This document shows, in pieces, positions 31,452 through 40,159 of a stretch of DNA of 46,225 nucleotides (the first letter of the stretch is position 1; every line of letters starts with the position of its first letter). This DNA comes from Bacteroidales bacterium (lineage in GTDB: Bacteria > Bacteroidota > Bacteroidia > Bacteroidales > Muribaculaceae): positions 1-46,225 of the forward strand of contig CAAGJW010000098.1 in the NCBI GenBank assembly GCA_900770215.1. Reading direction: 5' to 3'. The notes under the pieces are model-generated. The model saw only the letters and a program-made list of their open reading frames with translations. It was not told where the DNA came from and did not search any database. Made by a program: the position numbers and the translations under genes.

Positions 31452-32711
31452 TTATTGGTTGACAAGACTCTTGTAGATGTCGATAATCTTGGCGCCAGCC
31501 TTTTTCCACACGATGCGTCCCACCTCGTCGCGGCCGTGGTCGCGCAATTGGTTGTACATGGCGGGGTACATGAGTATCGAGTATACGGCATCGGCGATGG
31601 CGTTGGTGTCCCAGTAGTCGACCTTTATCACATTGTCGAGAATTTCGGCACAGCCGCTTTGCTTTGAGATGATGCTGGGCACACCCATCTGCATGGCCTC
31701 GAGAGGAGAGATGCCAAAAGGCTCGCTCACCGAGGGCATGATATAGACGTCGCTGGCTGCAAGCATCTCGTACACTTGCTTGCCCTTCAAGAATCCTGTG
31801 AAATGGAAACGGTCGGCAATGTCGCGCTTAGCGGCGAGATTGATCATTTTCTCCATCATGTCGCCATTGCCGGCCATCACAAATTGCACATTGTGCATCT
31901 TGTGCAGCACCTGGGCAGCAGCCTCGACAAAATACTCGGGTCCCTTCTGCATAGTGATGCGGCCCAAGAATGTAACCACCTTGTCATGCTTGTGCGGCGG
32001 CTTGATGTCTAAATACTCCTGGCTGAGCGGCTCGACGGCATTGTGCACGGTGGTCACTTTCTCGGGCGCGATGCCGTAGTGCTCGATCACGGTGCGGCGG
32101 GTCAAGTTGCTCACCGTGATGATGTGGTCGGCATGTATCATGCCATCGCGCTCAATGTTGAACACCGTGGGATTGACATGGCCGCGGCTGCGATCGAAAT
32201 CGGTGGCATGCACATGTATCACAAGCGGCTTTCCGGTAACCTGCTTGGCGTGGATGCCTGCAGGATAGGTGAGCCAGTCGTGAGCATGAATGATGTCGCA
32301 CGGTATAGTGCGAGCGATCACCCCAGCCACAATCGAGTAGTTGTTGATCTCCTCAAGCAGGTTGTCGGGATAACGTCCGCTGAACTCGATACAGCCCAGG
32401 TCGTTGGTATTCATGTAATTAAAATCGCTGTAGATGTGGTCGCGCAAGTCGTAGTAGAGCTGAGGGTCCATCACATTGCCTATGCGCCCCTGCACATAAT
32501 CCCAATTCACATCGCGCCATGCCACGGGTGTGCAATTGGCACCTATGATCTTGGCGTAGTCCTTAGGCTCGTCGCCCCAGGGCTTGGGAATGACAAAGGT
32601 GATGTCCATGTCGCCGTTTTGGGCGATACCCTTGGTTATTCCATAGCTTGCAGTGCCCAAACCGCCGAGGATGTGAGGAGGGAACTCCCAGCCAAACATT
32701 AAAGCTTTCAT
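31452..32711 (-). CDS. Glycosyltransferase, glycogen/starch synthase-like (GT-B fold)
   Basis: A 419-residue GT-B enzyme. The N-terminal ILGGLGTASYGITKG corresponds to the glycine-rich loop of starch/glycogen synthases, HAHDWLTYPAG is typical of the acceptor domain, and the C-terminal domain has FLGRITMQKGPEYFVEAA and the E-x7-E element EPFGISPLE. Gene order (debranching enzyme, this gene, GH57) matches the Bacteroidetes glycogen cluster, so an alpha-1,4-glucan synthase role is likely; a GT4 sugar transferase is the alternative. It follows the debranching gene by 22 bp. Confidence 0.87.
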   Translation of the reverse strand: MKALMFGWEFPPHILGGLGTASYGITKGIAQNGDMDITFVIPKPWGDEPKDYAKIIGANCTPVAWRDVNWDYVQGRIGNVMDPQLYYDLRDHIYSDFNYMNTNDLGCIEFSGRYPDNLLEEINNYSIVAGVIARTIPCDIIHAHDWLTYPAGIHAKQVTGKPLVIHVHATDFDRSRGHVNPTVFNIERDGMIHADHIITVSNLTRRTVIEHYGIAPEKVTTVHNAVEPLSQEYLDIKPPHKHDKVVTFLGRITMQKGPEYFVEAAAQVLHKMHNVQFVMAGNGDMMEKMINLAAKRDIADRFHFTGFLKGKQVYEMLAASDVYIMPSVSEPFGISPLEAMQMGVPSIISKQSGCAEILDNVIKVDYWDTNAIADAVYSILMYPAMYNQLRDHGRDEVGRIVWKKAGAKIIDIYKSLVNQ

Positions 32712-32733
32712 ATATTAGTAAAAATTTTGTACA

Positions 32734-34683
32734 TTAAACAACATCGAGGTTCTTGAGTAGCCGCAGCACCCAACATATGTGGCCCACGTTGGCGGCAAAA
32801 CTGATGGCTCCACGACCTGTAAACGGCGGGTTGCCGTCGTAGAGCTCCGAAAGAGTACCAATGCCGCCCTCCTTCATCTCGTCTTCAAAGCCTATCATCA
32901 TGCGCTCAACAAATGAGACGCCTCCCATACCGAACACCTTGACGTAGGCGTAACTGTAAAAGCCCATGAGCCAGGGGCGGGCCGAACCTGTGAAATAGGC
33001 CCGCTCGCGCTGCTCAGGATTTCCCACATACCACGGGTTGTAGCCAAAGCTTTTAGGGCTCAAGGTGCGCAGGCCCTTGGGAGTGAGCAGCTCGCGAGTG
33101 ATCACATCGAGGGCCACCTTGCGTTGACGGCGGTCGAGGGGCGAGTAGTCGATGCCCACGGCAATCACCATGTTGGGACGCACGCTCAAGTCGGTGTAGG
33201 CTCCGTTAACATAGTCATAGAGATAGCCATAGTCATTCAAGAAAGTGTCGATAAAGGAGGTCTTGGCTTTGTCGGAGATCGCTTTCCATCGAGCGAGATT
33301 GTCCTGCTCCTCGGGGACCCCGTCGTAGATTTCCTGGACAAACATCAATGCATTGTACCACAGTGCATTGAACTCTACTAGATAACCCGTGCGGGGTATC
33401 ATGGGCGTGCCGTCGGGGTTGGCGGCATCCATCCACGACATGGGCTTCTTGGTTCCATCGGTCCACACCAGGCCGTTGTCGTCGACACGCAGGTTGGGGT
33501 GCCTGCCGTCGATAATGAAGTTGACCAAGCGCTTGCACATGCCGCCATAGCGGTTGCGGGCAATCTCGTTGGACTGGTCGTGAGAGTAACGCTGCACGTC
33601 CCAGATGGCCCAAAGCGGCACATCGGGCAAGTCGATGCCCTGCAAGTGCTTGTCGGGCTCAAGCGTATTCATCCACTTGTCAAATGCCTGGGCAGCAGTG
33701 TCCATGATAGCCTCGAAGTCGGGACGGTGGTGCACACTGAGCGTGCACCCTGGCAAAGCGACAAACTGGTCGCGGGCCCTGATCTTGAACCAGGGATAGC
33801 CGGCGATGATGTAGTGGCCGTGCTTGGTTGTGATATAGAACTGCTTGGCACTGTTTTTCAAGCAATTGTAGAAACTCGTGCGCGGAGTGCGGCTCTTGAT
33901 TTCGTCTTCATACATCTTGGTGAGTGCACGCGTATTGACCTCGCTGGTACCAGCCGAGAACACGATGGGCTCTCCCTTCTTGATGTCGAGCTCGAAATAG
34001 CCCGGCACATAGAGGTCCTCGGTGTAAGGAATGCCTCGCTCTTGGTCTTTGATGTACTGAATGCCTTTGTACCAATGTGGGTCGAATACAAAACGTGGCT
34101 TGTGATTGAACTGCATGTAAAGCGTGGGATACCCGGCATACATGCATGTGGATATGCCATTGCTCGTGTCTTGGTAGTCACGGCTGGCCACATTGTTTTC
34201 TACGCACAAGTCGTTGGCATTGCGGAAGGCAAGAAACGGCCTGAATTGCAAAGTGGTCTTGGAGTGGGCCTCAACCAGGGTGTAACGTATCAAGATGCGG
34301 TTTTCGTTGGTGATGAAGATCTTTTCACGCTTCAATATCACTCCGCCCACGCGGAAGGTGTGGGTGGGCACACGCTCGCAATCATACTCACGTATATACT
34401 TGTGTCCATTTGGGCTGAACACATTACCATTGTACTTGTGGATGCCCAAGTTGAAAGGGACGCCGTGCTGTATCACAGTCTCGTCGAGCGACGAGAGCAA
34501 CACATGGTTGTCGTCGTCGAGCTCGGGCACCGGGATGACCAGCAGCCCGTGCTGCTTGCGCGTGTTGCAGCCCACAATAGTCGTACAATGATAAGCACCC
34601 GATTGATTAGTGCGCAATATCTCCTTGTGAAGAGATTGCTCAAGATTAATCATCAGGTTCTTGTCAAATTTCAAATAGCTCAT
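32734..34683 (-). CDS. Glycogen debranching enzyme (amylo-alpha-1,6-glucosidase type)
   Basis: A 649-residue protein with an N-terminal GDE_N-type beta domain (about 15-240: GAYHCTTIVGCNTRKQHGLL) and a C-terminal six-hairpin GDE_C catalytic domain. The latter shows HGHYIIAGYPWFKIRARD (about 295-312), GLVWTDGTKKPMSWMDA (about 405-421) and NPWYVGNPEQRERAYFTG (about 565-582). It hydrolyses alpha-1,6 branches of glycogen in the cytoplasm. First gene of the operon, with a promoter match upstream at 34751-34781. Confidence 0.93.
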   Translation of the reverse strand: MSYLKFDKNLMINLEQSLHKEILRTNQSGAYHCTTIVGCNTRKQHGLLVIPVPELDDDNHVLLSSLDETVIQHGVPFNLGIHKYNGNVFSPNGHKYIREYDCERVPTHTFRVGGVILKREKIFITNENRILIRYTLVEAHSKTTLQFRPFLAFRNANDLCVENNVASRDYQDTSNGISTCMYAGYPTLYMQFNHKPRFVFDPHWYKGIQYIKDQERGIPYTEDLYVPGYFELDIKKGEPIVFSAGTSEVNTRALTKMYEDEIKSRTPRTSFYNCLKNSAKQFYITTKHGHYIIAGYPWFKIRARDQFVALPGCTLSVHHRPDFEAIMDTAAQAFDKWMNTLEPDKHLQGIDLPDVPLWAIWDVQRYSHDQSNEIARNRYGGMCKRLVNFIIDGRHPNLRVDDNGLVWTDGTKKPMSWMDAANPDGTPMIPRTGYLVEFNALWYNALMFVQEIYDGVPEEQDNLARWKAISDKAKTSFIDTFLNDYGYLYDYVNGAYTDLSVRPNMVIAVGIDYSPLDRRQRKVALDVITRELLTPKGLRTLSPKSFGYNPWYVGNPEQRERAYFTGSARPWLMGFYSYAYVKVFGMGGVSFVERMMIGFEDEMKEGGIGTLSELYDGNPPFTGRGAISFAANVGHICWVLRLLKNLDVV

Positions 34684-34750
34684 TATGAGTTGATGTTATA
34701 GGTTTTTAGTTAATTTGTCAGTCATGGAACCAACTTTTGTGGTTTCGTTA

Positions 34751-34781
34751 CGAATTTACGGCTTTTATATGGAATTGCAAA
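34751..34781 (-). promoter_or_regulatory. Putative promoter of the glycogen operon
   Basis: The minus strand has TTTG (34781-34778), a 19-bp gap and TAAATTCG (34758-34751), one mismatch from the -7 consensus. The leader to the start at 34683 would be about 60 nt. Confidence 0.45.
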
Positions 34782-34944
34782 ATTTTTTCATTAGCAATTT
34801 AATGATATCTACTACCCGTTGGGGTGAAATTGGTGTGCAATTCCGTTTTTTTAACAGAAATTGGACGGCGACAGGCCATATTAGATTAAAATTTGCCACC
34901 TGAATTGTGTGAGCTCCTGCCAGCCGATAGCTGCGACTTTGAAA

Positions 34945-34976
34945 TTTGTCCATATAGCACGAATGTATTAAATTTG
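34945..34976 (+). promoter_or_regulatory. tilS promoter implying a leaderless message
   Basis: TTTG (34945-34948), a 20-bp gap and TAAATTTG (34969-34976) form a perfect match to both consensus boxes. Only 6 bp separate the -7 box from the ATG at 34983, so transcription should start at or within a few bases of the start codon. Confidence 0.65.
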
Positions 34977-34982
34977 CACTGC

Positions 34983-36335
34983 ATGGACAATTTTCTACAC
35001 ACAGTGGCTGGCTTCATTGCCCGCAACGGGCTGTTGCAACAGCGGCAGCCTGTGATTGCTGCCTTGAGTGGCGGAGCCGACTCGGTGGCTCTGCTCATGG
35101 TGCTGGGCCGCTTGGGCTATGAGGTGATTGCGGCACACTGCAACTTTCACCTGCGGGGAGAGGAGTCGATGCGCGATGAGCGCTTCGTGAGGGACCTGTG
35201 CAGCCGGCTCCATATTCCACTGCATGTGAAGGACTTCAACGTAAAAGCTCAGATGAGGCAGCATGGCATCTCGGCCGAAATGGCCTGCCGCGACTTGAGA
35301 TATGAGTGGTTCGACATGCTGCGGCGCGACACGGCAAGTCAAGCCGTTGCAGTGGCCCATCACCGCGACGATAACATAGAGACCTTCATGCTCAATGCCC
35401 TGCGCGGCACTGGCATTGCCGGGCTCACTGGCATGAGTCCGCGCAATGGCCATATCGTGCGACCGTTGCTGTGCGTGACCCGGAGCGACATAGAGGAGTT
35501 CTTGAGGATAAACGCACAAGACTATGTGACCGACAGCACCAACTTGCAAAACGATGTGAAACGCAACAAGCTGCGCAACGAGATACTGCCCTGCATCTAC
35601 CAGCAATTTCCTGGAGCCGAGGACACTCTCACCCACACGATTGAAAACACACGTGACTGCTATGAACTGTACCAAGAACTGGTGACGCAGGCCCGCATGC
35701 AGGTGTGTACAACGCAGCCAGGAGGCTTCGACATTGCAATCGACAGGCTATTGGGCTACAGAAACAACCTCACACTGCTCTTTGAGATATTGAAACCTCA
35801 AGGATTCAAGCACGAGCAGTGTGTCGATATCATGCAGCTCATTGAGGCCAAGAAAGGTGTGGGTAAAATATTTCTCACCTCTTCCCACAAGCTTGTAGTG
35901 GCCCGGGAGTGCATAGAAATCATGTCAATAGACAACATCGACGCTAAGCTCTACCCCATCGATCTAAGCCATGTCACAACAATACATGAGCCTGTCAAGA
36001 TTACGATTGAGCACTGCCCTGGCAGCGACAAGGCAGGCATTGCGGCAGTTGACGGGAAAAAGTCGATCGCTCTTGATGCCACCGTGCTGAATTGCGAAAA
36101 AATTGAGCTGAGGCACTGGCGTGAGGGCGACCGCTTCTCTCCGTTCGGTATGCACGGCACAAAACTGGTGAGCGACCTCTTCACCGACATGAAACTGAGC
36201 GAGCGTGAAAAAAAAGCCACATGGCTACTTGTTGCCGATGGCGTCATCCTGTGGGTGATGGGATACCGGTCAAGTTCCAACTACAAAGTGGCAAAAGACA
36301 GTGCAAGCTATATCACGCTCAAGGCAGACCTGTAA
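34983..36335 (+). CDS. tilS: tRNA(Ile)-lysidine synthetase
   Basis: A 450-residue enzyme that uses ATP to attach lysine to C34 of the CAU-anticodon tRNA(Ile), allowing AUA decoding. The PP-loop motif SGGADS occupies residues 29-34, followed by HCNFHLRGEES and AVAHHRDDNIETFMLNALRGTG (about 110-135). The C-terminal domain has WREGDRFSPFGMHGTKLVSD, typical of TilS. The start is the ATG at 34983 (MDNFLHTVAGFI); an in-frame ATG at 34893 is rejected because it precedes a perfect promoter. Its stop codon abuts that of the convergent gene with no intervening base. Confidence 0.95.
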   Translation: MDNFLHTVAGFIARNGLLQQRQPVIAALSGGADSVALLMVLGRLGYEVIAAHCNFHLRGEESMRDERFVRDLCSRLHIPLHVKDFNVKAQMRQHGISAEMACRDLRYEWFDMLRRDTASQAVAVAHHRDDNIETFMLNALRGTGIAGLTGMSPRNGHIVRPLLCVTRSDIEEFLRINAQDYVTDSTNLQNDVKRNKLRNEILPCIYQQFPGAEDTLTHTIENTRDCYELYQELVTQARMQVCTTQPGGFDIAIDRLLGYRNNLTLLFEILKPQGFKHEQCVDIMQLIEAKKGVGKIFLTSSHKLVVARECIEIMSIDNIDAKLYPIDLSHVTTIHEPVKITIEHCPGSDKAGIAAVDGKKSIALDATVLNCEKIELRHWREGDRFSPFGMHGTKLVSDLFTDMKLSEREKKATWLLVADGVILWVMGYRSSSNYKVAKDSASYITLKADL

Positions 36336-37025
36336 TCAATGGATTAGGGTATTGAGCACTCTGTTGAGGCTGGGCTCGTTTTTCAACACAACTTTTTTGT
36401 CATCGTCAAGCAAATAGAAGAGCGGCATGGTAGGCAGCGTGTACAACTCATCATTGTCGATCGACTGGCTCTTGTTCCAGCCATTGACCATGTAGGCAGG
36501 ATAAGTTGTCGAGCGCCATGCTTTCTCGTTGTCGAGAGTGTAGACAGCGATCACAGTCAATCGGCCCTCGTGCACCAGGCGCTCGATGACACTGCAGGTG
36601 TCGAGCCTGGCTTTCACACGCTGGCAAGCATCACAGTCGGGGTCGTTGAAGTAGATGAGCGTGAGCTGAGTGTTGTAGTCATCCAAGGCGTGCGTCTCAC
36701 CATCGGGTGTCACAAAGTCGAAGTTGGCAGCTGCCGAACCTATGCGGTTTTTCTGGGCCTCTTCAAGCAACAAACGAGCCCGCAACTTGTCGTCGTCGGT
36801 CAACTTAGGGCTGGCACACACCCGCTCAAGCACCTGGAGAAAGGCACGCTCATCGTGCTCAGGATCGGCTGGATTGCCAAGGTGGCGCTCGGCATAATCA
36901 AGTGCAGCCATACAAGTCTTACGCGAGTTAAAATCAAGGCTCGAGCCCACACTGGCAGCACCTGCCCCCAGTGGGCACAATGCAAGCGTAAGAGCTAAAA
37001 GAGCGTGCAGAAAAGTGTGTTTCAT
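36336..37025 (-). CDS. Secreted thioredoxin-fold protein (DUF5106-like) with CDAC motif
   Basis: A 229-residue exported protein. The signal peptide (MKHTFLHALLALTLALCPLG, cleavage after AGA) is followed by a helical N-terminal region (30-95) and a thioredoxin-like domain beginning at about 100 (NFDFVTPDGETHALDDY). The redox motif is CDAC (131-134) in FNDPDCDACQRVK and the cis-Pro loop is TMP (199-201) before LFYLLDDD. The pairing of a helical region with a TlpA-like domain is common in Bacteroidetes DUF5106-type proteins. Additional cysteines at 38, 70 and 144 could be structural. A periplasmic disulfide-handling role is likely; its substrate is unknown. Confidence 0.8.
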   Translation of the reverse strand: MKHTFLHALLALTLALCPLGAGAASVGSSLDFNSRKTCMAALDYAERHLGNPADPEHDERAFLQVLERVCASPKLTDDDKLRARLLLEEAQKNRIGSAAANFDFVTPDGETHALDDYNTQLTLIYFNDPDCDACQRVKARLDTCSVIERLVHEGRLTVIAVYTLDNEKAWRSTTYPAYMVNGWNKSQSIDNDELYTLPTMPLFYLLDDDKKVVLKNEPSLNRVLNTLIH

Positions 37026-37046
37026 CTATTTTTGCGTTTAAGATTA

Positions 37047-37075
37047 CAAATATAGGCGAAAATGCTGTAATTTTG
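37047..37075. promoter_or_regulatory. Divergent -7 boxes for the CDAC protein gene and ybaK
   Basis: The minus strand has TATATTTG (37054-37047) and the plus strand TAATTTTG (37068-37075), both perfect -7 boxes. Each is exactly 21 bp from its start codon (37025 and 37097). No -33 TTTG is clear for either. Confidence 0.5.
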
Positions 37076-37096
37076 CATTCCTGAAAGTATTAAATA

Positions 37097-37585
37097 ATGA
37101 AAAAGATAGCAAAGACCAATGCTGCCCGTCTGCTTGACCGCGCCCATGTAAAATATGAGCTCATTCCCTATCCGGTGGATGAGAACGAACTGGGAGCACA
37201 GCACATCATCGATATTTTGGGCGAAGAGGCTGGCCGAGTTTTCAAGACGCTTGTGCTGCAAGGCGACAAGACGGGGCACTTTGTGTGCGTGATTCCCGGG
37301 CTTGAAGAGGTGGACTTGAAAAAGGCAGCCAAGGTGTCGGGCAACAAGAAATGCGACCTCATTCACATGAAAGAGCTGTTGCCCACCACAGGATATATAA
37401 GGGGCGGCTGCTCGCCAGTGGGCATGAAAAAGCCCTTCCCCACCTATTTTGATCAAAGCTGCACAGACTATGACTACATCTATGTGAGCGCCGGGCAACG
37501 GGGACTTCAGTTGAAAATCAACCCAAGTGACTTGATCGACTATGTGGGTGCAAGCACTGCCCACTTAACTATCGAAAAGCAATAG
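37097..37585 (+). CDS. ybaK: Cys-tRNA(Pro)/Cys-tRNA deacylase (YbaK/EbsC family)
   Basis: A 162-residue trans-editing protein that removes mis-attached cysteine from tRNA(Pro). Visible family elements: AARLLDRAHVKYELIPYPVDE at the N-terminus, VFKTLVLQGDKTGHFVCVIPG (about 48-70), and KVSGNKKCDLI plus TGYIRGGCSPVGMKK (about 93-117), which carry the conserved lysine and Gly-Gly-x-SPxG loop. Length is standard. It heads an operon with aroC (16 bp gap) and a CCA-adding-type enzyme gene. Confidence 0.95.
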   Translation: MKKIAKTNAARLLDRAHVKYELIPYPVDENELGAQHIIDILGEEAGRVFKTLVLQGDKTGHFVCVIPGLEEVDLKKAAKVSGNKKCDLIHMKELLPTTGYIRGGCSPVGMKKPFPTYFDQSCTDYDYIYVSAGQRGLQLKINPSDLIDYVGASTAHLTIEKQ

Positions 37586-37601
37586 AGACAACAGAGAACA
37601 C

Positions 37602-38678
37602 ATGCGCAATACATTTGGCAACATACTCACGCTCACCACATTCGGCGAGTCGCACGGGCCAGCCATAGGCGGTGTAGTCGATGGTTTTCCCGCCGGGGTG
37701 AAAATTGACGTGAGGCAAGTGCAGCAGCAGCTCGACCGCCGCCGTCCAGGCCAATCGGCCATCACCACAGCCCGCCACGAAGACGACAACGTGGAACTGC
37801 TCTCGGGCATTTTCCAAGGTGAAACCCTGGGCACGCCCATAGGCTTCATCATTCGCAACAAGGACCATCGCTCGGCCGACTATAGCGAGATTGCCCGGGG
37901 GTTCAGGCCGTCGCATGCCGACTACACCTATCAAGCCAAATATGGACGTCGCGACTACCGCGGCGGCGGACGCTCGTCGGCACGGGAGACTGCTTGCCGT
38001 GTGGTGGCTGGAGCACTGGCCATGCAGGCACTGAGCACACTGGGCATCACCGTCACAGCCTACACCTCGCAAGTTGCCGATATCAAGGTGGAAGAGACCT
38101 ACGACAGGCTGGACTTGTCAAGTATCGACAACAACATGGTGCGTTGTCCCGACCCAGTCAAGGCCGCCGCAATGGTCGACGCAATAGCTCAAGCCCGCAA
38201 GCAAGGCGATACGCTGGGCGGCATTGTGACTTGCGTGATCAAGGGTGTGCCTGCTGGCCTGGGAGAACCCGTGTTTGGCCGCCTCAACGCCCAACTTGCC
38301 GCTGCCATGATGAGCATCAACGCAGCCAAAGGCGTCGAGATGGGCCTGGGCTTCAACTTCGCGACTCGGCGCGGCAGCCAAGTGCTTGACCACTTCACAA
38401 CAGTTGGCAAGCAAATACACACCACAACCAACTACTCGGGGGGCATACAAGGCGGCATCTCCAATGGCGAGGACATCTACCTCGGCGTGGTCTTCAAACC
38501 AGTGGCAACACTGTTGCAAGACGTCGACACCATCGACCTGCAGGGCAACCCCATGGTGCTGCACGGCAAGGGCCGTCACGACCCTTGCGTGGTGCCTCGC
38601 GCTGTGCCCGTGGTCGAGTCGATGGCCGCCCTGGTACTGCTCGACAACTACTTGCTCAACAAAACAATCCATCTCTAA
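37602..38678 (+). CDS. aroC: Chorismate synthase
   Basis: A 358-residue enzyme catalysing the last step of the shikimate pathway, EPSP to chorismate, with reduced FMN. Signatures: FGESHGPAIGGVVDGFPAG (about 12-30), RDYRGGGRSSARETACRVVAG (about 118-140), GVEMGLGFNFA and the C-terminal RHDPCVVPRAVPVVESM. All family blocks are intact. It lies 16 bp after ybaK and 20 bp before the next gene, so it is co-transcribed with tRNA-related genes rather than other aro genes. Confidence 0.97.
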   Translation: MRNTFGNILTLTTFGESHGPAIGGVVDGFPAGVKIDVRQVQQQLDRRRPGQSAITTARHEDDNVELLSGIFQGETLGTPIGFIIRNKDHRSADYSEIARGFRPSHADYTYQAKYGRRDYRGGGRSSARETACRVVAGALAMQALSTLGITVTAYTSQVADIKVEETYDRLDLSSIDNNMVRCPDPVKAAAMVDAIAQARKQGDTLGGIVTCVIKGVPAGLGEPVFGRLNAQLAAAMMSINAAKGVEMGLGFNFATRRGSQVLDHFTTVGKQIHTTTNYSGGIQGGISNGEDIYLGVVFKPVATLLQDVDTIDLQGNPMVLHGKGRHDPCVVPRAVPVVESMAALVLLDNYLLNKTIHL

Positions 38679-38698
38679 CAAAACTGACAGACAGAAAC

Positions 38699-40159
38699 AT
38701 GGAAATTGACAAGAACGCAATACAGCATGCTGTAGACCGCCCCGTGTTCCACCTGGTGGGAGAAGTGGCCGACTCGCTCAATCGCGAGTGCTATGTGGTG
38801 GGGGGCTTTGTGCGCGACACTATATTGAACCGTCCCACTAGCGACATCGACTTTGTCACCGTGGGCAGCGGCATCGAGGTAGCCAAGGCTGTGGCGCAAA
38901 GGCTCAAAGCCGGGCACCACCGTGCCCACCTTGCCGTATTCAAGACCTATGGCACAGCCCAAGTGAAGTCGCAAGGCATGGAACTGGAATTTGTGGGCGC
39001 CCGCCGTGAGTCCTATCATCACGACAGCCGCAACCCCATAGTGGAAGACGGCACACTCGACGACGACCAAAAGCGACGCGACTTCACCATCAACGCAATG
39101 GCCATATCACTCAACTTGTCGACATTTGGCAAATTGCTTGATCCATTTGACGGCATCGGGGACATTGAGCGCAAAATCATACGCACCCCGCTAGATCCTG
39201 ACATCACATTCAGCGACGACCCGCTGCGCATGATGCGCGCAGTGCGATTTGCCACACAGCTCGAGTTCAACATCTATCCCGAGACACTCGAGGCTATAAC
39301 CCGCAACGCCCAGCGCATAAAAATCATCACTCGCGAACGCATTGCCGAGGAGCTGATGAAGATAGTGGGCGCCCGCCACCCGTCGCGCGGATTCATGCTG
39401 CTCGACAAGAGCGGGCTGCTGCCGCTCATCTTCCCCGAGCTCTCGGCCCTGAAAGGCATCGACACCAGCCACGGCCGAGCCCACAAAGACAACTTCCTGC
39501 ACACCATGCAGGTGCTTGAAAACGTGGCTGCCAAGAGCGACAACGTGTGGCTGCGTTGGGCGGCCATCATGCACGACATAGGCAAACCGGCCACCAAGCG
39601 ATGGGACGAGAAGCAAGGCTGGACGTTCCACAATCATAATTTCATAGGAGAAAAAATGGTGCCGCGCATCTTCCAGCGCATGCGCCTGCCGCTGAACGAG
39701 CACATGAAATATGTAAAAAAGCTGGTGGGGCTGCACATGCGCCCCATTGCCCTCGTCGAAGACGAAGTCACCGACTCGGCCGTGCGCCGACTGCTCTTTG
39801 ACGCTGGCGACGACATCGACGACCTCATGCTGCTGTGCACAGCCGACATCACATCGAAAAACCGTGAAAAAGTGAAACGCTTCAACGACAACTTCATGCT
39901 GGTCAAGCAGAAACTTGTCGACATTGAAGAAAAAGACCGGATACGGAATTTCCAGCCGCCCATCGACGGTCAGGAAATCATGAGCATCTTCAACCTGCCC
40001 CCGTCAAGACCTGTGGGCGAAATCAAAGACGCAATAAAAGACGCCATTCTCGACGGGAAGATAAGCAACAACCGCGACGAGGCCTACCAGTTCATGCTGC
40101 ACAAGGCAGCCGAATTGGGCTTGAAGCCTACAGGTTGTTCTCGCCAAGCCCAGGAGTGA
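38699..40159 (+). CDS. CCA tRNA nucleotidyltransferase / poly(A) polymerase family, HD domain
   Basis: A 486-residue class II nucleotidyltransferase. The head has VVGGFVRDTILNRPTSDIDFVTVG with the catalytic Asp pair, and the neck RRDFTINAMAISL plus DPLRMMRAVRFATQL. An HD phosphohydrolase domain follows (HTMQVL; IMHDIGKP at about 295-302). The start is the ATG at 38699; the in-frame ATG at 38585 lies within aroC. CCA addition is the likely role, with poly(A) polymerase as the alternative name in this family. Its last 32 bp overlap the convergent lipid kinase gene. Confidence 0.93.
   Translation: MEIDKNAIQHAVDRPVFHLVGEVADSLNRECYVVGGFVRDTILNRPTSDIDFVTVGSGIEVAKAVAQRLKAGHHRAHLAVFKTYGTAQVKSQGMELEFVGARRESYHHDSRNPIVEDGTLDDDQKRRDFTINAMAISLNLSTFGKLLDPFDGIGDIERKIIRTPLDPDITFSDDPLRMMRAVRFATQLEFNIYPETLEAITRNAQRIKIITRERIAEELMKIVGARHPSRGFMLLDKSGLLPLIFPELSALKGIDTSHGRAHKDNFLHTMQVLENVAAKSDNVWLRWAAIMHDIGKPATKRWDEKQGWTFHNHNFIGEKMVPRIFQRMRLPLNEHMKYVKKLVGLHMRPIALVEDEVTDSAVRRLLFDAGDDIDDLMLLCTADITSKNREKVKRFNDNFMLVKQKLVDIEEKDRIRNFQPPIDGQEIMSIFNLPPSRPVGEIKDAIKDAILDGKISNNRDEAYQFMLHKAAELGLKPTGCSRQAQE

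Larger units (their letters stand above)
34684..34982. other. 299-bp divergent intergenic region (glycogen operon / tilS)
   Basis: It holds the two divergent promoters described at 34751-34781 and 34945-34976. Short open frames here (about 60 codons) have no recognisable features. No hairpin or RNA gene was seen. Confidence 0.55.

Noticed and set aside
33499..34701. 400-codon plus-strand frame opposite the debranching enzyme gene
   Set aside because: Antisense to conserved GDE motifs, with no recognisable domain or promoter.
34893..34982. Thirty-residue N-terminal extension of tilS
   Set aside because: It precedes a perfect promoter, and MDNFLHTVAGFI starts like other TilS proteins.
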